A DNA stretch of 14,718 nt from a bacterium (GTDB taxonomy: Bacteria > Electryoneota > RPQS01), in assembly GCA_018814465.1 (NCBI GenBank), contig JAHIZR010000482.1:1-14718 (forward strand), in the 5' to 3' direction. Both the position numbers and the translations under genes were made by a program. Shown here one piece after another: positions 1 to 7,143 of the stretch. The notes under the pieces are model-generated. The model worked only from the letters and a program-made list of their open reading frames with translations. It had not been told where the DNA came from and made no database searches. The first letter of the stretch is position 1. Every line of letters starts with the position of its first letter.

Positions 1-1
1 G

Positions 2-388
2 GATGCTGTGCTGGTTAAGGACAATCATTTGGGGATAATCGGCGGAGTTGAGGAGTTGGCCGAGATTGTTGGCTCCTCACAGGAAGGGAAAGACTATTTG
101 AATTCAGGAAAGCTCGAGGTATTGACCATGTACGAGCTTGAGCTGGCAGTAAAAATGGGCTGGAAGCAGCTTTTGCTGGATAATTTTACTGTTGAACAGG
201 TTGCGGAAGCGGTTGAGAGGTGGGGCGAGGTTGTGAATCTGGAAGCGTCCGGGGGGATCAATGAGGACAATCTGAAGGACTACGCGGCAACCGGAGTGCA
301 TGCGATCTCGATGGGAGCGATTACGCACTCGGTCCGCATTGCGGATTTCTCACTAGAAGTTGACTGGAAGCGGAATCCGCAGGGTTAG
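2..388 (+). CDS. nadC: Quinolinate phosphoribosyltransferase (nicotinate-nucleotide pyrophosphorylase), C-terminal part
   Basis: The enzyme converts quinolinate and PRPP to nicotinate mononucleotide, CO2 and PPi in cytoplasmic de novo NAD synthesis. The window begins inside the gene, so only about 128 C-terminal residues of a family usually near 280 are visible. The frame is open from base 2 and reads DAVLVKDNHLG, the conserved Lys-Asp-Asn-His segment of the alpha/beta barrel. Near the end it reads EASGGI and then TGVHAISMGAITHS, the family's phosphate-binding loop and closing strand. The visible part ends normally at a TAG stop. galT starts 12 bp downstream, so the two may be cotranscribed, although their pathways are unrelated. 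The match to the family signature is strong and no disruption is seen. Confidence 0.93.
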   Translation, partial: DAVLVKDNHLGIIGGVEELAEIVGSSQEGKDYLNSGKLEVLTMYELELAVKMGWKQLLLDNFTVEQVAEAVERWGEVVNLEASGGINEDNLKDYAATGVHAISMGAITHSVRIADFSLEVDWKRNPQG

Positions 389-400
389 GCAGCTCTCCTG

Positions 401-1420
401 ATGTCAGAACTACGGCTTGATCCAATCAAAAAACATTGGGTGATACTTGCGGGGGAACGCGCTCAGCGACCTTCGGAATTCAGCATAACGGTTGAGACTC
501 GCAGCAGTGATGAGTGCCCGTTTTGTCCGGGGCATGAGAATGAGACTCCGAATCCGATCTTGACCTTGTCTGATGCGGCGAAGGATGGTTGGGCGGCAAG
601 ACTGATTCCGAATAAGTTTCCGGCGGTCGATCAGATTGAAGAGGAATTGCTTCCCGTTCCTCTTCCACATGAAGTCAGGAGAGGGCAGGGCAGGCATGAG
701 GTGATGATTGAATCGCCGTTGCATGACGATCGGCAGTCGCGTTATTCAACTTCACACCTTGCTTCAATATTAGGCATCTATCAGTCCAGAATAGGGGAGT
801 TTATTAATTCTTTTTCTTGCCGACATGTGACGATCTTCACAAATGTCGGTTACCGGGCAGGCGCGACTCTTTCTCATCCTCATTCTCAGATTATAGGATT
901 GAGACAAGTGCCGGGAGTGATCGAAAGAGAACTGGAATCCGCTGTACAACATTACAAGATGGGGGGATCGTGTCTTTTTTGTGATCTGCTGAAGGCGGAT
1001 CTGGAGTCCGGCGCTCGGGTGATTTATTCTACGGATGGTTTTATCGCGCTCTGTCCCTATGCCAGTCGGTTTGCGTATGAATTTGCCATCTATCCTCGGT
1101 GGCATATGGCCGATTTTCGGGATGTCAAAGCTGAGGAAATGCAGTCTTTCGCAGGATTTCTGAAGGCTTGTCTGGGTGCGATGGATGTCTGTCTGAACGA
1201 TCCGGATTATAATGTGATTTTGCATTCCGCCCCGGCGGTCTCAGATCAGGCGAATTTGATAGAAGCGGCCTACCATTGGCATCTTGAGGTTATTCCGAGA
1301 GTATCTACCCAAGCCGGGATGGAGTGGGGAACCGGGATTCATATCAACTCTTTTCCTCCCGAGAAAGTCGCTCAGAGTTACTCCCGAGAGCTTCTCAGGG
1401 AAAACACTATTGCTTTATAA
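401..1420 (+). CDS. galT: Galactose-1-phosphate uridylyltransferase
   Basis: This is a HIT-superfamily nucleotidyltransferase. In the Leloir pathway it exchanges UMP between UDP-glucose and galactose-1-phosphate; related enzymes act on other hexose phosphates. The protein has 339 residues, the usual family length. The active-site motif SHPHSQ is at residues 158-163, with His161 the expected uridylylated nucleophile. A zinc-type CPFC pair lies at residues 39-42, and a second CxxC (CLFC) at 191-194. The C-terminal half contains HWHLEVIPR, as in the second GalT domain. No good Shine-Dalgarno sequence precedes the ATG, which lies 12 bp after nadC. No galE or galK is in the window, so the exact sugar substrate is inferred from the family. 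Confidence 0.9.
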   Translation: MSELRLDPIKKHWVILAGERAQRPSEFSITVETRSSDECPFCPGHENETPNPILTLSDAAKDGWAARLIPNKFPAVDQIEEELLPVPLPHEVRRGQGRHEVMIESPLHDDRQSRYSTSHLASILGIYQSRIGEFINSFSCRHVTIFTNVGYRAGATLSHPHSQIIGLRQVPGVIERELESAVQHYKMGGSCLFCDLLKADLESGARVIYSTDGFIALCPYASRFAYEFAIYPRWHMADFRDVKAEEMQSFAGFLKACLGAMDVCLNDPDYNVILHSAPAVSDQANLIEAAYHWHLEVIPRVSTQAGMEWGTGIHINSFPPEKVAQSYSRELLRENTIAL

Positions 1421-1472
1421 TTCAATATATTAGAGACAAATTCCAGCTTGAAAACTTGGTATAAATTCGCAC

Positions 1473-1501
1473 TTGACATTGTTATGTGAGTTTATTAAAT
1501 T
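1473..1501 (+). promoter_or_regulatory. Putative sigma-70-type promoter for rplM-rpsI
   Basis: The 109-bp AT-rich gap between galT and rplM contains a perfect -35 hexamer TTGACA at 1473-1478. With a 16-base spacer the -10 would be TTAAAT (1495-1500); with 17 it would be TAAATT (1496-1501). Each matches four of six consensus positions. A second AT-rich -10-like TATAAA at 1460-1465 has no matching -35. No rho-independent terminator is visible after galT. This is pattern matching only; no start site is known. Confidence 0.45.
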
Positions 1502-1529
1502 TCAAGACTTTGCACAATAAGGTATGACG

Positions 1530-1958
1530 ATGAGTACATTTCACGCAAATTCCCAAACGGCAGAACGAAATTGGGTGGTGGTTGATGCGACCGGCCAGAC
1601 CCTGGGTCGCCTCTGCAGTCGTATTGCTTCAATTCTTCGCGGCAAACATAAGCCAACCTATACTCCGCACTGTGACACCGGAGATTTTGTTATTGTTGTA
1701 AATGCTGACAAATACAGTGTGACCAGCAACAAGGAATCCAAGAAAGTCTACTTCCGTCATACCGGATATCCGGGCGGCGGCCGCTATACGAAACTAAGCG
1801 AGCTGCAGGAGAAGCATCCCGAGCGCGTTATTGAGCGGGCGGTGAAGGGGATGCTGCCCCATACGCGCCTTGGACGCAAGCAATTCCGGAAACTGAAGGT
1901 ATACACCGGATCTGAGCATCCGCATGAAGCTCAGCAACCTATCGAAATGAGTCTGTAA
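1530..1958 (+). CDS. rplM: 50S ribosomal protein L13
   Basis: L13 is an early-assembling protein of the large ribosomal subunit. The NWVVVDATGQTLGRLCSRIA segment, the GDFVIVVNADK strand and the VKGMLPHTRLGRKQ segment are hallmarks of the family. An in-frame ATG also occurs at 1524, but the AAGG at 1519-1522 lies only one base from it and seven bases from the ATG at 1530, so the later start is preferred and gives 142 residues, a usual L13 length. rpsI follows after 14 bp, the near-universal L13-S9 pair. Transcription probably starts at the promoter-like site just upstream. Confidence 0.96.
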   Translation: MSTFHANSQTAERNWVVVDATGQTLGRLCSRIASILRGKHKPTYTPHCDTGDFVIVVNADKYSVTSNKESKKVYFRHTGYPGGGRYTKLSELQEKHPERVIERAVKGMLPHTRLGRKQFRKLKVYTGSEHPHEAQQPIEMSL

Positions 1959-1972
1959 GGAAATAGAAGTCA

Positions 1973-2365
1973 ATGAAACCCAATCATTTCTACGCAACCG
2001 GCCGCCGGAAAACCGCCATCGCGAGAGTCTGGATTACTCCCGGCACGGGGAAGGTCGAAGTCAACGGCAAGAGCATTATTGGATATTTCAAGCGCGATGT
2101 GCTGCGCATGCTGATTGAAGATCCGATGAAGGCGACCGATACGATGGGCAAGCTCGATATCACCGCGACCTGCAAGGGCGGCGGCAAGAGTGGTCAGGCC
2201 GGAGCTTTCCGGCTGGGAATCGCTCGCGCACTGACAGTGATGGACGAGGAGAATCGCACCTTGCTGCGCAGAGCCGATTTGATGACTCGCGATCCGCGCG
2301 AAAAAGAGCGCAAGAAGTACGGGAAGCCGGGCGCGCGCAAGAGCTTCCAGTTCTCCAAGCGTTAA
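1973..2365 (+). CDS. rpsI: 30S ribosomal protein S9
   Basis: S9 sits in the head of the small subunit, and its basic C-terminal tail reaches toward the P-site tRNA. The 130-residue length is standard. Diagnostic segments are FYATGRRKTAIARVW near the N-terminus, GGGKSGQAGAFRLGIARAL in the middle, and an ending KKYGKPGARKSFQFSKR with the conserved terminal Lys-Arg. The start ATG follows a TAAGGA sequence that overlaps the rplM stop. The gene forms a bicistron with rplM. Confidence 0.97.
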   Translation: MKPNHFYATGRRKTAIARVWITPGTGKVEVNGKSIIGYFKRDVLRMLIEDPMKATDTMGKLDITATCKGGGKSGQAGAFRLGIARALTVMDEENRTLLRRADLMTRDPREKERKKYGKPGARKSFQFSKR

Positions 2366-2405
2366 TAGATTTTCATTTTTTTAATAATAGACGTTCGCAG
2401 CCTGA

Positions 2406-2443
2406 CCGGGATCGGGTGTCCGAATCCACGGATTGCATTCCGG
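2406..2443 (+). promoter_or_regulatory. Possible structured leader (three-way junction) upstream of rpsB
   Basis: The 113-bp gap between rpsI and rpsB can fold compactly. P1 pairs CCGGGAT (2406-2412) with ATTCCGG (2437-2443), seven pairs including one G-U. P2 is CGG-GTGT-CCG (2413-2422). P3 is AATC-CACG-GATT (2423-2434). The three helices abut with only two unpaired bases (2435-2436). The rpsB Shine-Dalgarno AGGAG (2469-2473) lies downstream. Many bacteria autoregulate rpsB-tsf through S2 binding to its own leader, so a regulatory role is plausible, but the fold was found by eye without covariation. Confidence 0.35.
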
Positions 2444-2478
2444 GATGAAGGCCGAACCAGCTTAACCCAGGAGCTTTA

Positions 2479-3339
2479 ATGTCTCGAGTAACCCTCCAGC
2501 AACTGCTGTTGGCCGGCGCGCATTTTGGTCACTTGACCCGCCGCTGGCACCCCAAAATGAAGCCGTATATTCTGATGCAGAAGAACGGCATCCACCTCAT
2601 CGACCTCAGGCAGACGCAAGATTGTCTGACTCAAGCTTGCGATGGTCTCTCAAAAGTAGCCGCTAACGGTCAGCAGATTCTCTTTGTCGGGACAAAGAAC
2701 CAAGCCCGCGAAGTGATTCAAGCTGAGGCAAAGCGCGCGGATTCCCCTTACGTTACTGAACGCTGGCTCGGCGGGATGCTTACCAATTTTCAGACGATTC
2801 GACAGGGTGTCAAGACGCTCGAGAGCTTCGAGAAGATGATGACGGACGGCACCTTTGAGAAAATATCGAAAAAGGAGCGACTGACCATTGAACGCCGCCA
2901 TGCGAAGCTTCTGCAGTCGCTCGGGGGTATCCGCCATATGCGCCATCTTCCTGGCGCTGTTTTTGTTGTTGATATCAAGCGCGAAAAGATCGCGATCGCC
3001 GAAGCCAAGCGGCTGAAGATTCCCGTCGTCGCGATGGTTGATACGAATGTCAATCCTGAAGAGATTGATTTGCCGATTCCCGCCAATGACGACGCGTTCA
3101 AGTCGATTGCTTTAATCGGGCGCGCGATTTCCGAGAGCATCATCGAAGGTACCGCGATCTACAAGTCAAAGGTTCATGTTCAGGAAGACACCGCGCAGAC
3201 CGAAGCGCGGGATCGGGAAGCCGGTGAAGAAACAGCGCCCGGAGACCGCAGGCGTCGCCGTGTTCGTCGGCCTGTCAAGCGGGAAGAGGGGGGAGAAAAG
3301 CCGCAGGAATCACAGGCAGATACTCAGGTTAGCGAGTAG
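2479..3339 (+). CDS. rpsB: 30S ribosomal protein S2 with charged C-terminal extension
   Basis: S2 binds late in small-subunit assembly between head and body and is needed for S1 attachment in many bacteria. The N-terminus (LLLAGAHFGHLTRRWHPKM), the segment ERWLGGMLTNFQTI and the segment VAMVDTNVNPEEIDLPIPAND are S2 signatures. The core ends at about residue 230. The remaining roughly 55 residues are a low-complexity tail rich in Arg, Glu and Gly, including a DRRRRRVRRPVKREE run, which makes the protein 286 residues against a typical 230-260. The start has a clear AGGAG five bases upstream. tsf follows 42 bp downstream, the usual S2-EF-Ts arrangement. Confidence 0.96.
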   Translation: MSRVTLQQLLLAGAHFGHLTRRWHPKMKPYILMQKNGIHLIDLRQTQDCLTQACDGLSKVAANGQQILFVGTKNQAREVIQAEAKRADSPYVTERWLGGMLTNFQTIRQGVKTLESFEKMMTDGTFEKISKKERLTIERRHAKLLQSLGGIRHMRHLPGAVFVVDIKREKIAIAEAKRLKIPVVAMVDTNVNPEEIDLPIPANDDAFKSIALIGRAISESIIEGTAIYKSKVHVQEDTAQTEARDREAGEETAPGDRRRRRVRRPVKREEGGEKPQESQADTQVSE

Positions 3340-3381
3340 AATTCGACCTTTAACAAATAAACTGACTATATAGAGGATATC

Positions 3382-4254
3382 ATGGCAGGAACCGTGATTA
3401 GTGCGGCCGCAGTCTCGGAGTTGCGGCAAGAGACCGGCGTGGGCATGATGGACTGCAAGAAAGCCCTCATGGAAGCCGGTGGTGATAAAGAAAAGGCCTT
3501 GGAGACTTTGCGGAAGAAGGGGATGGCCGCGGCAGAGAAGCGTGCCGCTCGGACCGCAAATGAAGGCATTGTCGTTATCAAGACCAACGAGCAGAACAGT
3601 GTTGCTTCACTTGTTGAGATAAACAGTGAGACCGATTTCGTGGCGAGGAACGAGGAATTTCAGCAGTTCGGCGCGAAGGTCGCTGATCTGGTGCTGAATT
3701 GGAAGGATGCCGGCGGCAAGAGTATCGATGATCTGAAGGCTCTGGACATGGGCGGCAAAACAGTCGATGCCACGCTCACCGAACTAGTCGGCAAGATCGG
3801 CGAAAAGCTGCAGGTGAACCGGTTTGCCAGAATCGACGCAGGAAATGGTTATGTTGGAACCTATGTTCACTCAGACACAAAGCTGGGTGTGTTGGTTGAG
3901 CTGAATGTTCCGGGGGATGACGATAAAGTGAAGACCTTGGCTCGTGATCTGGCGATGCAAACCGCTGCGGCGAAGCCTATGGTTGTGAATCGCGCAGAGA
4001 TGTCCAAGGAAAAGCTCGATGCCGAGTTGGAGATCGAGAAGGAACGTGCCCGCGGTGAAGGCAAGCCCGAACCGGCTATTCAGAAAATCGCTGAAGGCCG
4101 TATTAACAAGTGGCTGTCTTCCGTCGTGCTCATGGAGCAGCCTTTTGTCAAGGAACAGAAGATAAAGATCTCTGATGTTATCGCGGAAGTATCCAAGGGT
4201 ACCGGCAAGGATATAAAGGTTAAATCTTTCGTGCGGATTCGCGTAGGCGAATAA
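3382..4254 (+). CDS. tsf: Translation elongation factor Ts
   Basis: EF-Ts is the guanine-nucleotide exchange factor that releases GDP from EF-Tu. The N-terminal UBA-like domain (about residues 6-50) reads LRQETGVGMMDCKKALMEAG, followed by the classic linker KKGMAAAEKRAARTANEG. The core domain opens with INSETDFVARNEEF, which carries the EF-Tu-contacting TDFV residues. The 290-residue length is normal. A GAGG stretch lies just upstream of the ATG. The gene lies between rpsB and pyrH, a conserved order across bacteria. Confidence 0.97.
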   Translation: MAGTVISAAAVSELRQETGVGMMDCKKALMEAGGDKEKALETLRKKGMAAAEKRAARTANEGIVVIKTNEQNSVASLVEINSETDFVARNEEFQQFGAKVADLVLNWKDAGGKSIDDLKALDMGGKTVDATLTELVGKIGEKLQVNRFARIDAGNGYVGTYVHSDTKLGVLVELNVPGDDDKVKTLARDLAMQTAAAKPMVVNRAEMSKEKLDAELEIEKERARGEGKPEPAIQKIAEGRINKWLSSVVLMEQPFVKEQKIKISDVIAEVSKGTGKDIKVKSFVRIRVGE

Positions 4255-4268
4255 TCCCAAGCAAACAG

Positions 4269-4988
4269 ATGAAGTACCGCCGTATTCTCCTGAAGCTTTC
4301 CGGAGAGGCTCTCGTTGGCGAGGGTCACTACGGCATTGATCCCTCCACACTGGAGATAATGGCTCGCGAAGTTGCCGCGGTCACGAAGACCGGTGTGCAG
4401 GTGGGAATCGTGATCGGCGGCGGCAATATCTTTCGCGGTTTAAAAGGCGCTGCTTCGGGCATGGACCGGGTGACCGGCGACCAGATGGGCATGCTGGCGA
4501 CCGTAATCAACTCGATGGCGCTTCAGGATGCGCTTGAAAAGCTTGGAGTCGATACTCGAGTGCAGACAGCGATTCCGATGCAGACGATTGCCGAGCCGTT
4601 TATTCGCCGCCGCGCCCTCCGTCACCTTGAGAAGGGACGAGTTGTCATTTTTGCCGCAGGGACCGGCAGCCCGTTTTTTACGACGGATACCGCAGCCGCT
4701 TTGCGCGCGAAGGAAATGAAGGCGGAGGTTCTGATCAAGGGAACCAAGGTTGACGGCATCTATACGGCCGATCCGGTTACCGACAAGCATGCCAAGATGT
4801 ATGATTTCATCAGTTATCTTGAGTTTGTGGACAACCGCTTGAAAGCGATCGATTCCACCGCGGTGACCTTTTGCATGGAAAACAATATCCCCATTCTGGT
4901 GTTTAATCTAAAAGTGCCGGACAATCTCCAGAGAATCGTCTCGGGAGAGCGGATTGGCACACTCATCGGACAGAGGACAGAGCAATGA
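4269..4988 (+). CDS. pyrH: Uridylate kinase (UMP kinase)
   Basis: This amino-acid-kinase-family enzyme phosphorylates UMP to UDP with ATP and is the committed step to pyrimidine nucleotides; bacterial forms are hexameric and usually GTP-activated and UTP-inhibited. The 239-residue protein starts KYRRILLKLSGEAL, has the glycine-rich GGGNIFRG loop at residues 50-57, a GTGSPFFTTDTAAALRA segment, and LIKGTKVDGIYTADP near the ATP site. It starts 14 bp after tsf without an obvious Shine-Dalgarno sequence, so translation may be coupled. Its TGA stop overlaps the frr start by 4 bp. Confidence 0.97.
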   Translation: MKYRRILLKLSGEALVGEGHYGIDPSTLEIMAREVAAVTKTGVQVGIVIGGGNIFRGLKGAASGMDRVTGDQMGMLATVINSMALQDALEKLGVDTRVQTAIPMQTIAEPFIRRRALRHLEKGRVVIFAAGTGSPFFTTDTAAALRAKEMKAEVLIKGTKVDGIYTADPVTDKHAKMYDFISYLEFVDNRLKAIDSTAVTFCMENNIPILVFNLKVPDNLQRIVSGERIGTLIGQRTEQ

Positions 4989-5542
4989 TAAAGGAAATCC
5001 TTGCTGATGCCGATTTGCGCATGAACCGTTCGGTCGAAGTGCTGCGGCAGGAATTGACGAAGATTCGTACTGGAAAAGCATCGGTAGGCTTGGTCGAGCA
5101 GATAAAAGTCGAAGCTTACGGAAGCGAAGTTCCCTTGCCGCAGGTTGCGTCAATCTCGACGCCTGATCCGCGGACGATTCAGATCACTCCGTGGGACAAG
5201 TCCACTCTGAAAGACGTGGAAAAGGCTCTGCAGAAGTCTGATGTGGGGATTAATCCATCGAATGATGGGACAGTGATTCGGCTGGTCATGCCGCCCTTGA
5301 CCGAAGAGCGCCGCAAAGAGCTTGTCAAACTCGTGAAGAAATATGTCGAGGATGACAAAGTCGCGATCCGAAATGTACGGCGTGATGCGAATGAACATAT
5401 CAAGAAGCTCGAGAAGGCGCATGAAGTCTCGGAAGACGAGTCACACCGCGCGCAGGACGAGATCATGAAGCTGACAGAAAAGCATATCAAGGAATTGGAT
5501 CATCTCTTCGAACTGAAAGAGAAAGAGGTGATGGAAGTCTAA
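4985..5542 (+). CDS. frr: Ribosome recycling factor
   Basis: RRF works with EF-G to split post-termination ribosomes. The 185-residue length is exactly the usual size. Hallmarks are LRTGKA-type LTKIRTGKASVGLVEQIKVE near residue 30, the segment YGSEVPLPQVASISTPDPRT, and the long two-helix region with PPLTEERRKELVKLVKKY. The ATG lies in an ATGA overlap with the pyrH stop, which implies translational coupling. hldA begins 24 bp downstream. Confidence 0.97.
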   Translation: MIKEILADADLRMNRSVEVLRQELTKIRTGKASVGLVEQIKVEAYGSEVPLPQVASISTPDPRTIQITPWDKSTLKDVEKALQKSDVGINPSNDGTVIRLVMPPLTEERRKELVKLVKKYVEDDKVAIRNVRRDANEHIKKLEKAHEVSEDESHRAQDEIMKLTEKHIKELDHLFELKEKEVMEV

Positions 5543-5566
5543 GGCTTCCTTTGTCGGCTTCTTCAT

Positions 5567-6559
5567 ATGAATATGATTTCGAAGGATCGTCTCGATAGTA
5601 TTCTGAAATCGGCCCGCGGCAGACACGTTGCCGTGATTGGTGATTTCATGCTGGATCGCCATCTGAGCGGTACCGTTCGGCGAATCAGTCCGGAAGCGCC
5701 GGTGCCGGTTGTGGAGATTGAATCCGAAACAAGCGGTTTGGGCGGCGCGGGCAATGTCATCAGCAACCTTGCCGGTTTGGGAGTAAAGCCGATCGCCTTT
5801 GGTGTAGTTGGAAATGACCGGGCGGGAGAGTTGCTGCGCGAGCATATCTCAAATGAAGGCGGCGATGGAGCGGGTCTCGTTGTCAGTCGCGATCGCAAGA
5901 CTTCCGAGAAAATACGGATCATCGCAGATGATCAGCATGTTGTGCGAGCCGATCGTGAGACACTGCATGCGATCACGTTGCATGAGGAGGATTTGCTGCT
6001 CGAAGCCGTCAAGAACTCGTTGCAATCGATCGAAGCGGTGATTCTCCAAGACTATAATAAGGGAGTTCTCACGGCGCGTTTGATTACGGAAATGATCGCG
6101 CTGCTGAACAAATCCGGGATTTCGGTATCGGTTGATCCGAAGTTCGATAATTTTCTCGAGTACAAAAAGGTTCATCTGTTCAAGCCGAATGTGAAGGAAG
6201 TCGAGCGGGCGATGGGTGTGCGCGCTGAAACCGATGAACAGGTTTCCGAAGTTGGACAGCGACTCTGCGATTATTTAACTCCCGACTTGCTGATGATTAC
6301 GCGCGGCGAAAAGGGCATTGCGTTGTTCGCGAAGGGTGAACCGATGCATACCTTACCGACGCGCGCACGGCAAGTGCATGATGTTTCCGGGGCGGGCGAT
6401 ACGGTAATTTCCACTTTTGCAGTTGCGGACATGGGAGGCGCAACTCCACTTGAAGCGGCAGCCATCGCGAATTTGGCGGGTGGAATTGTTTGCGGCCATG
6501 TAGGAGTTGTATCGATTTCGATTTCGGAGCTGCAAGAAGCAGTCAGCTTCTTTCGCTGA
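5567..6559 (+). CDS. hldA: D-glycero-beta-D-manno-heptose-7-phosphate kinase (PfkB family)
   Basis: This kinase adds a 1-phosphate to heptose-7-phosphate on the route to ADP-heptose, the LPS inner-core precursor. It corresponds to the first domain of bifunctional HldE (rfaE domain I). PfkB/RfaE1 features are IGDFMLDRHLSGTVRRISPEA (about residues 24-44), GGAGNV at 59-64, and the signature DVSGAGDT at 272-279, with Asp278 the expected catalytic base. Length (330) matches stand-alone HldA. No strong Shine-Dalgarno sequence is seen. The partner transferase domain is a separate gene, hldC, with a tRNA gene between the two. A 7-bp hairpin lies in its last codons. Confidence 0.93.
   Translation: MNMISKDRLDSILKSARGRHVAVIGDFMLDRHLSGTVRRISPEAPVPVVEIESETSGLGGAGNVISNLAGLGVKPIAFGVVGNDRAGELLREHISNEGGDGAGLVVSRDRKTSEKIRIIADDQHVVRADRETLHAITLHEEDLLLEAVKNSLQSIEAVILQDYNKGVLTARLITEMIALLNKSGISVSVDPKFDNFLEYKKVHLFKPNVKEVERAMGVRAETDEQVSEVGQRLCDYLTPDLLMITRGEKGIALFAKGEPMHTLPTRARQVHDVSGAGDTVISTFAVADMGGATPLEAAAIANLAGGIVCGHVGVVSISISELQEAVSFFR
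6534..6552 (+). other. Hairpin in the last codons of hldA, just before the tRNA gene
   Basis: AAGAAGC (6534-6540) pairs perfectly with GCTTCTT (6546-6552) around an AGTCA loop. The stem ends 11 bases before the tRNA 5' end. It has no following T-run, so it is not a convincing terminator. It could aid processing of the hldA-tRNA transcript or be chance. Confidence 0.3.
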
Positions 6560-6563
6560 ATTC

Positions 6564-6637
6564 GGGCGACTAGCTCAGGTGGTTAGAGCGCTGGTCTCAC
6601 ATACCAGAGGTCACAGGTTCAAGTCCTGTGTCGCCCA
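6564..6637 (+). tRNA. tRNA-Val (anticodon CAC)
   Basis: All four arms fold without mismatches. The acceptor is GGGCGAC (6564-6570) with GTCGCCC (6630-6636). The D stem is GCTC/GAGC. The anticodon stem is CTGGT/ACCAG with loop CTCACAT, giving anticodon CAC at 6598-6600, which reads GTG valine codons. The variable loop has five bases. The T stem is ACAGG/CCTGT with loop TTCAAGT, and the discriminator is A at 6637. The 3' CCA is not encoded (CGA follows) and must be added by nucleotidyltransferase. The gene starts four bases after the hldA stop, leaving no room for its own promoter outside hldA, and ends two bases before the hldC ATG. Confidence 0.96.
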
Positions 6638-6639
6638 CG

Positions 6640-7143
6640 ATGAATAAGTATACCGAGAGCATTCCGCTCGGCTTAATCACAATCGATCAGGCCGCGGCAA
6701 AGACAAAGGTCGAGAAGCTTCGAAACGGCATTGCCGTGTTCACAAACGGAGTTTTCGATATATTGCATCGCGGGCATCTTGACTATTTAGCCGCCGCGCG
6801 TGATCTGGGACATAAGCTTTTTGTGGGATTGAACAGCGACTCGTCCGTTCACCGCATTAAGGGTGATGATCGTCCGATCAACAATGAGCGGGATCGTGCT
6901 TTGGCATTGCTTTCGTTAAAGTGTGTCGACTATGTAATTCTGTTCGACGAGGATACCCCCGAGCGACTCATTAGAGCTATCACGCCGGATATTCTGGTGA
7001 AGGGTGGAGACTATAAGGTTGAAGAAATTGTGGGATATGACCATGTGGTGGCTTCCGGCGGAAAGGTTGTGACCATTCCTCTCAGCGAGGGGTATTCCAC
7101 GACCGGTTTTATTGAAAAGATTGTAAAGACGTATTCCAGATAA
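6640..7143 (+). CDS. hldC: D-glycero-beta-D-manno-heptose 1-phosphate adenylyltransferase
   Basis: This enzyme transfers AMP from ATP to heptose-1-phosphate and corresponds to the second domain of HldE (rfaE domain II). The nucleotidyltransferase signature TNGVFDILHRGH spans residues 35-46, with the catalytic HxGH. It is followed by GLNSDSSVHRIKG, and PDILVKGGDYK and VVTIPLSEGYSTT lie near the end, all typical of RfaE2. The ATG at 6640 gives 167 residues; an in-frame GTG at 6628 lies inside the tRNA and is unlikely to be the start. No Shine-Dalgarno sequence is possible apart from tRNA sequence. The stop at 7141-7143 directly abuts the ffh ATG. Confidence 0.93.
   Translation: MNKYTESIPLGLITIDQAAAKTKVEKLRNGIAVFTNGVFDILHRGHLDYLAAARDLGHKLFVGLNSDSSVHRIKGDDRPINNERDRALALLSLKCVDYVILFDEDTPERLIRAITPDILVKGGDYKVEEIVGYDHVVASGGKVVTIPLSEGYSTTGFIEKIVKTYSR

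Noticed and set aside
770..1225. 151-codon minus-strand open frame inside galT
   Set aside because: It lies antisense to a well-supported GalT with catalytic motifs, has no recognisable domain and no ribosome-binding site; it is a shadow of the coding strand.
2371..2390. Terminator or promoter at the T-rich stretch after rpsI
   Set aside because: No stable GC-rich stem precedes the T-run, and the TAATAAT element has no -35 at proper spacing.
3871..4350. 159-codon minus-strand open frame across tsf and pyrH
   Set aside because: It spans the junction of two conserved genes on the opposite strand and shows no family features.
5441..5845. 134-codon minus-strand open frame across frr and hldA
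   Set aside because: It is antisense to two conserved genes and its composition looks like a reverse-frame artefact.
6534..6553. Rho-independent terminator before the tRNA
   Set aside because: The 7-bp stem is real, but it is A/T-rich and followed by TTCGC, not a T-run, and it lies inside hldA coding sequence.
6628..6639. GTG at 6628 as hldC start
   Set aside because: The codons fall inside the tRNA T-arm and acceptor stem; the ATG at 6640 preserves the full conserved domain.
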